Of a stretch of 64,000 bases of DNA, positions 18,750-28,201 are shown one piece after another. Under the pieces are notes generated by a model, which did no database searches, had not been told where the DNA came from, and saw only the letters and a program-made list of their open reading frames with translations. Both the position numbers and the translations under genes were made by a program. Position 1 is the first letter of the stretch; the number at the start of each line of letters is the position of its first letter. The stretch is from CAWJKP01 sp963843465 (lineage in GTDB: Bacteria > Planctomycetota > Planctomycetia > Pirellulales > Thermoguttaceae), in assembly GCA_963843465.1 (NCBI GenBank), contig CAWJKP010000001.1, forward strand, positions 186,001 to 250,000, given 5' to 3'.

Positions 18750-19859
18750 TCAGAGACGGGGGAACGCCCACATTGTCGCCCGCGGGACTGAGCAAAGCAA
18801 GCGGGGAAGGTGGGCCAAGTGTGTGGTTGGGTGAAGATCATCATTGGGTGGCCCCGATAGCTTGCTATCGGGGTGCCGAAGGCAAAAGAGGCAATGGAGA
18901 TCCTCTTGCGGCTTCACCCTTTGCGACAGGCAAGCTGTCGAGTCCGCCCAAGACGCCGGTGAATGGGGGCGGATGGATGTTGTCAGGCACGGGGTGCCTG
19001 ACCTACGCGGCTCATTTATTCTCTTTGCGCCTGGTTCTCTCTGGATATCAGTGACGTCCCCTTTTCTGTGGCCCTCTTTCGTACCCGGCCCCTCCTTTTC
19101 GAGGGGATTCGGAATCGCATAGGTCGACAAGAAGGAAACGCCCCGGGGGAGCTTTTCCCGCAATGCTTCGATGTCCGAGTCATTTACGTTCGGAGGGTAC
19201 CATGTCACGTGGATGCTCCGCAGGCTCCGCAGCGGTACGAGCGATCGTAAGCCCTTGCCTGTCATCCGTGGACTTTCGATAGCCAGCGTCTGAAGGTTTT
19301 GGAAACGCGCAACGGTCTGAATGGCTTCGTCGCTCACGTCGCGACCTCCCAAGTATAGGGTGCGCAGCGATTCCGGCGAAATGGACTCCAGACCCTTGCC
19401 GATGTTTGGCTCGTCGGCCACATCGAGTTTCGCCAACGCCGTGGAGCCGGAAAACGCGCGAAGCCCAGTGCCGGATATGCCCGTCCCCTCCAGGCGCAGC
19501 TCCTTCAGCGCCGAAAAACCTCTCACGCCCGCGAGATCCTCGTCCTTCATCGTCACTTCACAAAGGTTGAGCCTTTCCAGCTTGGGCAGCATCGCCAAGC
19601 CCGCGAGCAAATCGTGCGTAAGCCGCGGACGTGGCCCCTCGTGGAAGAGATCCCCGCCAATCCGTCCCTCCACCTTCACGACCGCGCCCGCACTATCGAA
19701 ACCAATCACCATTTGGTGACTTCGAAGCCAGCTTACAAGGGCTTCCTTGCTCGCTGGCGTGCCCGCGTGCCCCGAGTTCGCTTTGTCTGCCTGCGAATAA
19801 GCAGTTCCCAAAGCGACGATCCACACGAGGACCGCCGCGAGGCGATGACCGACGTTCAT
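18750..19859 (-). CDS. Secreted leucine-rich-repeat protein with repeat-derived C-terminal tail
   Basis: 369 residues. The signal peptide (LAAVLVWIVALGTAYS) implies export. LRR units from about residue 80 to 245 follow the planctomycete pattern (LPKLERLNLCEVTMKDEDL, ALKELRLEGTGISGTGL, LQTLAIESPRMTGKGL). The natural domain appears to end near residue 255 (FLSTYAIPNPLEKEG). The last 110 residues are Pro/Arg/Cys-rich and are read through dispersed repeats such as 18982-19010. The true stop may therefore have been lost, or the tail may simply be unselected. Binding partner unknown. Confidence 0.7.
   Translation of the reverse strand: MNVGHRLAAVLVWIVALGTAYSQADKANSGHAGTPASKEALVSWLRSHQMVIGFDSAGAVVKVEGRIGGDLFHEGPRPRLTHDLLAGLAMLPKLERLNLCEVTMKDEDLAGVRGFSALKELRLEGTGISGTGLRAFSGSTALAKLDVADEPNIGKGLESISPESLRTLYLGGRDVSDEAIQTVARFQNLQTLAIESPRMTGKGLRSLVPLRSLRSIHVTWYPPNVNDSDIEALREKLPRGVSFLSTYAIPNPLEKEGPGTKEGHRKGDVTDIQREPGAKRINEPRRSGTPCLTTSIRPHSPASWADSTACLSQRVKPQEDLHCLFCLRHPDSKLSGPPNDDLHPTTHLAHLPRLLCSVPRATMWAFPRL
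18982..19010. repeat. GTCAGGCACGGGGTGCCTGAC palindromic repeat
   Basis: Short palindrome followed by CTACGCGG. It lies in the C-terminal coding tail of the LRR gene. Related copies are at 19882-19906 and 19966-19994 just upstream of the same gene. Confidence 0.75.
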
Positions 19860-19881
19860 GTCTTCTCCCTCCGCTCAGCAA

Positions 19882-19994
19882 GTAGGTCAGGCACGCCGTG
19901 CCTGACAGCCGGCGAAATAACCAGCCGTTGCCGGGCGACGCCGGCGAATGGCCGTGGTAGATGTCGTCAGGCACGGGGTGCGTGACCTACGCGG
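19882..19994. repeat. Composite element bounded by GTCAGGCAC repeats
   Basis: A GTAGGTCAGGCACGCCGTGC copy at 19882-19906 and an inverted GTCAGGCACGGGGTGCGTGA copy at 19966-19994 flank about 60 bp that contains ACCAGCCGTTGCCGGGCGAC. This resembles a small non-autonomous element with terminal inverted repeats, sitting between the LRR and floA genes. Confidence 0.65.
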
Positions 19995-20010
19995 CTTCGC
20001 AGCATGCCGC

Positions 20011-20997
20011 TCACCCCCGCGCGTCGAGCCCGAGGTTCCCCTCGCGGAAAGCGGCGGCCATGGCCAGCGGCACCTCGGCTTCGGCCAGCGTGACGCGGGC
20101 CCGGTTGCGGGCCACTTCGGCCTTCATCTCCTGCTCGCGGGCCATCGCCGCCGCGCGACGCTCCTCGGCCTTGGCGCGGGCCATGCGGGTGTTGGCCTCG
20201 GCCTGATCGGCCTGGAGCCGGGCGCCGATGTTCTGGCCCACGTCGATGTCGGCAATGTCGATGGAGACGATCTGGAAGGCCGTCTGCGCGTCCAGCCCGC
20301 GGCTGAGCACGGTCTTGGAAATCTTGTCGGGATTTTCCATCACGTCGAAATGGGTCTCCGACGAGCCGATGGCCGTGATGATCCCTTCCCCGACCCGGGC
20401 GATAATCGTCTCTTCCGTGGCCCCGCCGATCAGCCGCTCGAGGTTGGTCCGCACGGTGACCCGGGTGCGGACCTTGAGCTCCACGCCGTTTTTGGCCACG
20501 GCGCTGAGCGTGTTCTTCTCCGACCTGGTGGGGTCGGGACAGTCGATCACCCGCGGATTGACGCTGGTCCGCACGGCCTCCAGCACGTCGCGTCCGGCCA
20601 GATCGATCGCCGCCGCCTTGTCGAAATCCAGGTCCAGGTCCGCGCGGTGGGCGGCGATGATCGCCATGATCACGTTGGGAACGTTGCCGCCGGCCAGGTA
20701 GTGGGCCTCCAGCCGCCGCGTGGTGACATTCTCCCGCCCCAAGCCCGCCTGCATGGCCATGATCTTCGACCGCATGATGACCCGGGCGTCCACCTGGCGG
20801 AAGCTCATGCCGATCAGGCTCAACATGCTCACGTCCGCGCTGGACATGTATCCCTGGAACCAGAGATTGCCGTAACCGACCATCACAATCACCAGCACGG
20901 CCAACAACAGCAGGCCGAAAACCACCACGGCGACCGCCCAGGGCGCCCAGTTGAACTCGGGCGCTTGGGCCAGCAGGATCGGCAGCAGGCTCGACAT
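20011..20997 (-). CDS. floA: Flotillin-like protein FloA
   Basis: 328 residues, the usual FloA size. It scaffolds functional membrane microdomains (lipid rafts). One N-terminal membrane hairpin (AVAVVVFGLLLLAVLVIVMV) is followed by the SPFH/PHB core, including GGNVPNVIMAIIAAHRADLD, VRTSVNPRVIDCPD and the long Ala/Glu-rich coiled coil (ARAKAEERRAAAMAREQEMK). The ATG at 20997 has a good AGAGGAG 7 nt upstream, so this start is clear. The upstream HicB-like frame reaches this ATG without any stop, which could yield a fusion by readthrough. Confidence 0.93.
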   Translation of the reverse strand: MSSLLPILLAQAPEFNWAPWAVAVVVFGLLLLAVLVIVMVGYGNLWFQGYMSSADVSMLSLIGMSFRQVDARVIMRSKIMAMQAGLGRENVTTRRLEAHYLAGGNVPNVIMAIIAAHRADLDLDFDKAAAIDLAGRDVLEAVRTSVNPRVIDCPDPTRSEKNTLSAVAKNGVELKVRTRVTVRTNLERLIGGATEETIIARVGEGIITAIGSSETHFDVMENPDKISKTVLSRGLDAQTAFQIVSIDIADIDVGQNIGARLQADQAEANTRMARAKAEERRAAAMAREQEMKAEVARNRARVTLAEAEVPLAMAAAFREGNLGLDARG

Positions 20998-21489
20998 ATT
21001 CGGCTCCTCTTTTCGACGCAGACCAATGGTGCCACGATTTCCTTGGTAATCTACCGGGACGTCGCAACGCGCAAGCGGCGCCAATCGAGCTTCGAGTCTC
21101 TGCGCCAAACGCTCGTAAAGGTCCTCGGCGCCGACCCTCGCTGCAATGGCGCTTGCAAAGAACTGATTGAGGCTCACGTCATCCTTTTGTGCGAAGCGAG
21201 CAGCTTGCTTGTGGATCGACCTGGGAAGGCGGAGATTGATTTTTCCAGAGTATGCGTAGCTCGCCAACGGTTCGGGGACCTCCCGGCCTTGCTCACGCGA
21301 GGCCTCGATCCATGAAGCGGCCGCTTTTTCGAGATCCTCAATCGCCTCTGCAGCGGTATCGCCCTCGGCGAAGCATCCGGGAAATTCGAGCAATTGTGCC
21401 GAGTACGTGCCGTCCTCCTCGGGGGTTAGAATCCGAGCGTACGGTTTCCTGAGAACATCGCGAGCTGAAAGACTAATCTTCTTGCTCAT
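20998..21489 (-). CDS. HicB-like antitoxin-type protein, no stop before floA
   Basis: Starts at ATG 21489 (MSKKISLSARDVLRK). It has the HicB partial RNase-H fold signature (YSAQLLEFPGCFAEGDTAAE) and then a ribbon-helix-helix-type segment (KINLRLPRSIHKQAARFA). HicB proteins neutralise HicA mRNA interferases and autorepress. No HicA is visible on either side, so this is an orphan. The frame has no stop codon before the floA ATG at 20997 and continues in phase through floA. The product may therefore be fused to FloA, or a stop may have been lost to an indel. Confidence 0.7.
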
Positions 21490-21961
21490 GGTCACTTGGC
21501 GACGGCTCCCTTTCCAGTACTGCTTTCCAATATAGTACCACGTGCGGTACCGGGAGTAAACAGGGAGACCTCGGCTAATTAGAACCGCATGGTACACGAT
21601 GCCCCCCGCGATATCAAGGATCCAAAACGGACGCGCTATCTGCTGTGCTTGTGCTATGTCACGCCCCGAACTCGCCCATCTCGAACGCTTGGCCGAAATC
21701 GACTCGCTGACCGAGGCCCTGGAGCGATGGGGGGGCATCACCCCCAACTGGCCCCCGGCCAGCACTAGCCGGGCCTTGGTTACGCGGTTGATCCAGCGGA
21801 CGAAGAGCTTGCGGGTGCGGCGGGAGATCGATGAGCTTGCCCAAGGCTGGAGCAATCCCCAAACAGCCGGCGTGGCCGCCGCTTGTTGTCCTGACGACTC
21901 GTGCCATAATGGTAGCAGGGTTTTCGTCTCATCCAATCGCATGGTGAAAGGAGCAATGGCC

Positions 21962-22390
21962 ATGAGTGTTAGTGTCAAGAAGATCACCCTGTGGCGGAGC
22001 GAGGTGGAGAACAAGCCCGGAGTGCTGGGCAAGGTGTTGGCCCCGCTTGCCGAGGCGGGGGCCGATTTGCAGGTGGTGATGGGCTACCGTCACCCGGGCG
22101 ACGAGCGCAAGGCTGCCATCGAGGTCGCTCCCCTGACCGGGAAGAAATCGCTCGCCGCGGCGAAAGCGACCGGACTGGCCGCCTCGTCGATCCCCACCTT
22201 GCTCGTCGAGGGGGACAACAGGCCGGGTTTGGGGTCGGCCATCTCCCAGGCGATTGCCGGCGCGGGGATCAACCTCAGCTTCCTGGTGGCGCAGGTGGTG
22301 GGCACGAGATTCTCGGCGGTGATCGGCTTCGAGGACGAGGAGGCGTCGCGCAAGGCGTCGAGCCTGATTAAAAAGGTCACCCGGCAGTAG
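21962..22390 (+). CDS. Tandem ACT-domain protein
   Basis: 142 residues with two ACT-like modules: VENKPGVLGKVLAPLAEAGAD and GDNRPGLGSAISQAIAGAGI. These amino-acid-binding modules usually regulate enzymes. I chose ATG 21962 because AAGGAG lies about 8 nt upstream; ATG 21956 would be only 2 nt from it. No catalytic domain is attached, so it is a stand-alone regulator of unknown ligand. It is separated from the oxidoreductase downstream by about 75 bp. Confidence 0.8.
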   Translation: MSVSVKKITLWRSEVENKPGVLGKVLAPLAEAGADLQVVMGYRHPGDERKAAIEVAPLTGKKSLAAAKATGLAASSIPTLLVEGDNRPGLGSAISQAIAGAGINLSFLVAQVVGTRFSAVIGFEDEEASRKASSLIKKVTRQ

Positions 22391-22464
22391 ATTGCTATTG
22401 AAAAATCGGGGCGGTATGCTGGGGGGTAATCGCGTTCCCAAGGACCCCTGCTGGAGATGTACCC

Positions 22465-23679
22465 ATGAATGAGCAACGACGAGGCGTCAGCCGCCGGCAA
22501 TTCTTGAAGGGCACGGCGGCCGGAGTGGCCGTGGCGACGATCGTGCCGCGGCACGTGCTGGGCGGTCCCGGCCATACGCCCCCGAGCGAGAGTCTCGGCG
22601 GCGCGCTGATCGGCTGCGGCGGCCGTGGGCCAGGAACGTTCGGTGGGTTGGGCCCCGCCGCCCGCATGGTGGCCCGCTGCGACGTCAGGTTTCTCGACCA
22701 GGCCGACAACAAGACGATCTACGCCGATTTCCGCCGGCTGCTGGAGCGCAACGACATCGACGTGGTGGCCATCGCCACGCACCCCGGCTGGCACGCCCTG
22801 ATCTCGATCGCCGCCATGGAGGCCGGCAAGGACGTGCTTTGCGAAAAGCCCATGTGCCGCTTTATCGCGGAGGGCCGCGCGGTCGTCCAGGCGGAGCAGC
22901 GTTACGGCCGCATCTTCCAGGTCGGCACCTTCGGCCGCTTCGGCGCCAACAAGCAAATCCACAAGATCATGGCCAGCGGGCTGGTGAAAGAGTGCAAGGC
23001 CGTGGTCATCGAGCGCGGCGGCTTCAAGGTGGCCGAGTGGAGCGGCATGGTCAACGCCAGGCCGCAGACACCGCCCAAGAACCTCGACTGGAACATGTAC
23101 TGCGGGCCGGCGCCGCTGCGGGCCTATTTCCCCCACCGCTTCGGCGGCACGCATCGCGGCTACTGGGATTACGAGGGAGGCGGCCTGGGCGACATGGGCC
23201 AGCACCACCTCGACCCTTTCAACTACGCCTACGCCAAGGACTTCACCAGTCCCGTCGCCATCGAGGCCTATGCTCCTCCGGCGCACCCCGAGGCCTGCGG
23301 CATGTGGGGCTGGAGCGAGCTGACCTATGCCGACGGCCTGACGCTGGTGCTGGAAAGCGGCGAATGGGGCGAGCCCTACAACCGCAAGAAGCAGCGGGGC
23401 ATCGGCCTGGAGGACCTCAGCAAGGAGGACCGGGAGAAACTGGCCGCCCTGCCCGATCCCGAGCCCTTGGTGAGTTTCCCCGAGGCGGTGAAGACCCGGA
23501 AGCGGGCGGGGGGCCATGCCGAGGCCGCCCATCGCACGGCCGCGCTGATGCACCTGAGCAACATCGCCATCCGCACCGGCCGCAAGCTCCGCTACGACCC
23601 GGTCAAAGAAGAGATCGTCGGCGACGAGGAGGCCAATCGGCTGGTCTATCAGCCCATGCGTGCCCCCTGGCATCTCTGA
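22465..23679 (+). CDS. Tat-exported Gfo/Idh/MocA family oxidoreductase
   Basis: 404 residues. The twin-arginine signal SRRQFLKGTAAGVAVAT at residues 9-25 predicts export in folded form with its NAD(P) cofactor. A Rossmann GGALIGCGGRGPGTFG motif is followed by the family signature CEKPM near residue 128. The C-terminal half has GDMGQHHLD. Such periplasmic oxidoreductases are very numerous in planctomycetes and act on sugars or related polyols; the substrate cannot be told. The RBS GGAG lies 10 nt before the ATG. The HEAT-repeat gene follows on the same strand after a repeat. Confidence 0.9.
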   Translation: MNEQRRGVSRRQFLKGTAAGVAVATIVPRHVLGGPGHTPPSESLGGALIGCGGRGPGTFGGLGPAARMVARCDVRFLDQADNKTIYADFRRLLERNDIDVVAIATHPGWHALISIAAMEAGKDVLCEKPMCRFIAEGRAVVQAEQRYGRIFQVGTFGRFGANKQIHKIMASGLVKECKAVVIERGGFKVAEWSGMVNARPQTPPKNLDWNMYCGPAPLRAYFPHRFGGTHRGYWDYEGGGLGDMGQHHLDPFNYAYAKDFTSPVAIEAYAPPAHPEACGMWGWSELTYADGLTLVLESGEWGEPYNRKKQRGIGLEDLSKEDREKLAALPDPEPLVSFPEAVKTRKRAGGHAEAAHRTAALMHLSNIAIRTGRKLRYDPVKEEIVGDEEANRLVYQPMRAPWHL

Positions 23680-23689
23680 TCGGCGGGGG

Positions 23690-23752
23690 ACTGTCCCGAT
23701 TTTCGCTCGTCACGCGCAGCGTGGCGGCGAAAATGGGACTGTCCCCTTCCAG
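23690..23752. repeat. GGGGGACTGTCCC...GGGACTGTCCCCTT dispersed repeat
   Basis: Two copies of GGGACTGTCCC flank a TTTTCGCTCGTCACGC / GCGTGGCGGCGAAAA inverted pair. Related pieces occur at 11173-11206, 47741-47828 and 57308-57396. Confidence 0.75.
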
Positions 23753-23792
23753 CAACCCCGCTCACCAGTCCACTTAGCAAAGGATCACCTCG

Positions 23793-24638
23793 ATGGCAGC
23801 ATCAGAAGACCTCAAGAAACTCGTCAAGCAAATGCCCGACCCCGACGGCCGCGGCATGTTCTGCACGAACATCGACAAGGCGAAGATCGAGCAAGCCATC
23901 GCCGCCATCGCCAAGGGCGGCAAGGACAACGTGCTCGGCCTGATCAATCTCTTGGCCGGCCCGGGAGAGCCCGCCGACGTGAAGCCCCATTACGCCCTGC
24001 ACTGCCTGGGCAACCACCTCCTCCAGATCAAGGACGAGGCCGCCCGCCGCGAGTTCAGCCAGACGTTGGCCTCGCAGATCGGCGGCAGCCGTCCGAAGAC
24101 GATCCAGGCCTACCTCTGCCAGGAATTGCAGTCGTTCGGACACGGCGAAGCCACGGCCGCCCTGGGCCAGGTGCTTTGCGATGACGACCTCAGCGCGCCG
24201 GCCGCCATGGCCCTGGTGGCCATCCGAGAGGGGGCTGCCCCGCCGTTGCGGGCAGCCCTGCCCCAGGCCAAAGGCCAGTGCAAGCTGAACATCGTCCAGG
24301 CCCTCGGTCAGATCGGCGATCGGGAGTCGATCCCCGCGCTGCGCCCGCTGGTGGCCGATGAGGACCGCGAGGTTCGCCTGGCCGCCGCTTGGGGACTGGC
24401 CCGCATGGGCGACGCCGGGTCGGTCGACCTGCTCATCAAGGCGGCCGGCGTCGAGCCCGGCTGGGAGCGGATCCAGGCCACCAAGCACTGCCTGGTCTTG
24501 GCGGAGAAGCTGGCGGCGGCCGGCAAGAAGGGCCCAGCCGCCGAGATCTACACCCACCTCCGCGACACGCGAAGCGACCCTCAGGAGAGATACGTCCGCG
24601 ACGCGGCCGAAAAGGGCCTGGCGGCGCTGAAATCCTAA
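23793..24638 (+). CDS. HEAT-repeat protein
   Basis: 281 residues, soluble, no signal peptide. Alpha-helical pairs typical of HEAT/PBS-lyase repeats are clearest from residue 130 to 230 (ALGQIGDRESIPALRPLVAD, VRLAAAWGLARMGDAGSVDL). Such proteins are protein-interaction scaffolds. AAAGGA precedes the ATG. It lies between a Gfo/Idh oxidoreductase and a GH116-like gene on the same strand, so a shared transcription unit is likely, but a mechanistic link is not visible. Confidence 0.8.
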   Translation: MAASEDLKKLVKQMPDPDGRGMFCTNIDKAKIEQAIAAIAKGGKDNVLGLINLLAGPGEPADVKPHYALHCLGNHLLQIKDEAARREFSQTLASQIGGSRPKTIQAYLCQELQSFGHGEATAALGQVLCDDDLSAPAAMALVAIREGAAPPLRAALPQAKGQCKLNIVQALGQIGDRESIPALRPLVADEDREVRLAAAWGLARMGDAGSVDLLIKAAGVEPGWERIQATKHCLVLAEKLAAAGKKGPAAEIYTHLRDTRSDPQERYVRDAAEKGLAALKS

Positions 24639-24763
24639 GAGGTGCGGAAGACGTTGGAGAATTGAGGAAGACGCGGAGACACGGGGACGCGGAGACGCGG
24701 GGATTTCCACGTATCTCCTCTTCTCCTCATCTGCTTGTTCCCTGTTAGCCTCCGGAGTTTCCC

Positions 24764-27700
24764 ATGGCCGAAACACCCGAAGATTCTCGCTCCTGCAACC
24801 GGCCCGACTATTGTGGAGAAGCCAGCCGCCGGGAGTTCCTCAAGCTGGTAGGATTGGGAGCCGCGGCGGCGATGGCCTCAACCGCGCCGGCGATGGCCGG
24901 GCCGTTCGAGGCGGCCGACTTCGCCAGGTTGGTCCCGCCCGACAAAAAGCTGAGCCCCGCGTGGGTCCAGTCGCTGACGGCCCGGGGCGGCCGCACGGTC
25001 TACTGCGGGGACGAGCTGAAGAAGATCGGCATGCCGGTCGGCGGGCTCTGCGCGGGCCAGCTCTACCTTGGCGGCGACGGCAATCTCTGGCATTGGGATA
25101 TCTTCAACCAGCAGATCGGCACGGGCGACGCCCACTACGCCCATCCGCTCGTGGCCCAGAGCCCCGTGCTGCAAGGATTTGCCATTGACTTTAGTGGTCG
25201 TAGCAACGGAGGCTGGGTCCGTAGTGGCTGCCTGAAGTTTCCAGGGGGCCTCTTTTCCGAAGTCGCCTTCTGCGGCGAATATCCGATCGGCTACGTCGAG
25301 TACCGCGATCCGGCCCAGCCCCTCGTCGTCTCGCTGGAGGTCTTCTCGCCCTTCATCCCCTTGAACGTCGATGATTCGAGCCTGCCGGCCACGATCATTC
25401 AGGTCAAGGTCAAGAACGTGGGGCAGGAAGTCATCGAGGCGAGTCTCTACGGTTACTTGGGCAATGCCGTCTGCTGCCATACGGGCGGGGCGGCGATGGC
25501 GAACAGCGCGGCGGCGATGGCGACCAAGGAAAATCGCACGGTTCGCAGTCCTCAACTCACCATGGTGGAGTGCAGTGCCTCGTCCGGCCCTCCTTCCTCG
25601 CGCCCCGAGATCGTGCTGGAAGATTTCCAGAAGGAAACCTACGAGGGGTGGCAGGTCGAAGGAACGGCCTTCGGCACGGGGCCGGTGCTCAAAGCGAAGA
25701 TGCCGCAATACCAAGGCGACGTGGGCGGACCGGGCCTCCGCGTGGTCAACTCCCACGCCTCGGCCCCCGGCAGCAACGTCGGCGAGAAAGACAACCAGAC
25801 CGGCAAGCTCACCAGCCGGCCGTTCACCATCCAACGCAAGTTTCTCAGCTTCTGGATCGGCGGAGGCAATCACCCAGGCCAGACGTGCATCAATCTGCTG
25901 GTCGACGGCAAGGCCGTTCGCACGGCCACCGGTCACAACGACAACCGCATGAGGCCGGCTGCCTTTGGCGTTCACGAATGGGAGGGCAAGACGGCCCAAC
26001 TGGAGATCGTCGATCGCCAGACCGGCCCCTGGGGCAATATCGGCGTGGGCCGGATCGTCATGACCGACCAGCCGTCCGGCAAGCTGAACCAACAGCCCGA
26101 CTTCGGTACGATGGCCCTCGCCCTGCTTGAGCCCCGGCCGCACGATGAGGCCGACTGCGACAGACTCATCGTGCCCGGCATCGGCAGGTCGCTCACTCCT
26201 GGTCACGAGCCGGTCCAAGCCAGTGAGCCGCTGGGCACGAACCCGCACGCGCCTGTGGCCTCGCTCGCGCGATCCATGTCCCTTGCGCCCGGCAAAGAGG
26301 CCACGGCCACCTACGTCATCGCCTGGCACTTCCCCAACTTGTCGCTCAAGGATGGCGGGCGGTATTATGCCAACCGCTTCGCTTCGGCCGGGGCGGTGGC
26401 CGAGTACGTGGCAAGAAACTTCGACCGCCTGGCCGCCCAGACGCGGCTCTGGCACGACACCTGGTACGACTCCACGCTTCCCCACTGGTTCCTCGATCGC
26501 ACGCTGTTGAACGCCTGCATCCTGGCCACGTCCACCTGCCACCGCTTCCGCTCGGGCCGCTTCTACGGCTGGGAAGGGGTCGGCTGCTGCGAGGGAACCT
26601 GCACCCACGTCTGGCACTACGCCCAGGCCGTCGCCCGACTCTTCCCCGAACTGGAACGCGATCTGCGCGAGCGGACCGACTTCGGCCTGGCCTTCCACGA
26701 CGATTCGGGCGTCATCAACTTCCGCGGCGAGGGCGAGAGCCTGGCGACCGACGGCCAGGCGGGCTGCGTGCTGCGCAGCTACCGCGAGCACCTGATGTCG
26801 GCCGACGACGCCTTTTTGCGGCGGAACTGGCCGAAGATCAAGAAGGCCCTGGGGGTGCTCATCCGCCAGGACGCCGACGGCGACGGACTGATCGAGACCG
26901 GCCAGCCCAACACGCTGGACACCACCTGGTTCGGTCCCATTGCCTGGATCAGCTCGCTCTTCCTGGCGGCCTTGCGCGGGGGAGGAGATGGCCAAGGAAG
27001 TCGGCGACGAGCCCTTCGCGCGGCAGTGCCGGGGGATCTTCGAGAAAGGCAGCCGCAACCTGGTCTCCGAGCTCTGGAACGGCGAGTATTTCATCCAGAA
27101 GCCCGATCCCCAGCATCCCGACGCCATGAAGTCGGCTGGCGGCTGTGAGATCGACCAAGTGTTCGGGCAGAGCTGGGCCTTCCAGGTGGGCCTGGGGCGG
27201 ATCCTCGACGAGACGCACGTCAAGGGGGCGCTCCGCTCGCTCTGGAAATACAACTTCACGCCCAACGTCGGCCCCTTCCGCAAGGCCAACACGATGGGCC
27301 GCTGGTACGCCATGCCCGGCGAAGGCGGACTGCTGATGTGTACCTGGCCCAAGGGCGACAAGAAGGACGCCCAGGGCCGCGCCCCCGACTGGGCCTTCGG
27401 CTACTTCAACGAGTGCATGACCGGCTTCGAGTACCAGGTTGCCGGGCACATGATCTGGGAGGGCCTGGTCACCGAAGGGCTGGCCGTCGCCCGCGCGATC
27501 CACGACCGCTACCACGCCTCCCGGCGAAACCCCTGGAACGAGGTCGAGTGCGGCGACCATTACGCCCGGGCCATGGCCAGCTACGGCGTCTACCTGGCCG
27601 CCTGCGGCTTCGAGTACCACGGGCCGAAGGGCTACCTGGCCTTCGACCCGCGGATCGCGCCCGATGATTTCCGCGCCGCCTTCACCTCGGCCGAAGGCTG

Positions 27701-27944
27701 GGGCACGCTCCGCCAGCGGCGAGCGGCCGGGGTGCACACCGCCGCCGTGGAGCTGAAGTGGGGCAAGCTGCGGTTGAAGACCCTGGCCTTGCGCTGTGAG
27801 GCCGCCGTCAGTCGAGTCGCCGTCACGGTCGCCGGCCGAGCCGTTGCGGCCACTCATGCCCTGGAGTCCGGCCGGCTTGTCGTCACCCTTGATGCCGACG
27901 CGATGCTCAAGGCCGGCGAAACGCTGGAGATCGCGGTCAGCTAG
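24764..27944 (+). CDS. GH116-like glycosidase with Tat signal (frameshifted near 26980)
   Basis: About 1060 residues joined. A Tat signal (SRREFLKLVGLGAAAAMA) precedes an N-terminal domain with MPVGGLCAGQLYLGGDG, as in GH116 non-lysosomal glucosylceramidase-like enzymes. The (alpha/alpha)6 catalytic domain contains EGVGCCEGTCTHVWHYAQ and later TAQNTLDTTWFG-like (QPNTLDTTWFGPIAW) and CEIDQVFGQSW segments. The frame changes at about 26978-26984 within a run of Gs, one extra base: LFLAALR joins GEEMAKEVGDEP. An extra lectin- or jelly-roll-like insert (EDFQKETYEGWQVEGTAF, HPGQTCINLLVDGKAV) sits around residues 285-430. Substrate not determinable. Confidence 0.82.
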
Positions 27945-27975
27945 GCAAGTCTAACTCCTACGAAAATGACCTCGG

Positions 27976-28194
27976 CTCAAACTGTAAACGCCACCGCCGG
28001 CCTTGTGCCGGCGGAGCGATGATTGGCGGCTAGGATCGCCCGCCCCCCAAGGGGTTCCGATTTTTCCCGTGTCCGCCCGGCCGGCTTAGCCGGCCGGGCG
28101 GACACGGGAAAAATCGGCGTGGGCGTTACGGCGTTTGTAGCTGCCAATCATCGCTCCACGGGGATAAACCCCGTGGTGGCGTTTACCGTTTGAG
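27976..28194. repeat. Nested palindromic element with a perfect 29-bp hairpin
   Basis: Three nested pairs: outer 27976-27995/28175-28194 (CTCAAACTGTAAACGCCACC and near-complement), middle 28014-28027/28143-28156 (GAGCGATGATTGGC, perfect), inner 28057-28085/28089-28117 (29-bp perfect, loop TTA). It fills the space between two convergent genes and could work as a bidirectional terminator. No open reading frame inside. Confidence 0.9.
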
Positions 28195-28201
28195 ACCTAA
28201 C

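Noticed and set aside
24878..27361. 827-residue open frame on the minus strand opposite the GH116-like gene
   Set aside because: No domain, no signal peptide, composition of an antisense shadow; the plus-strand gene has clear family motifs.
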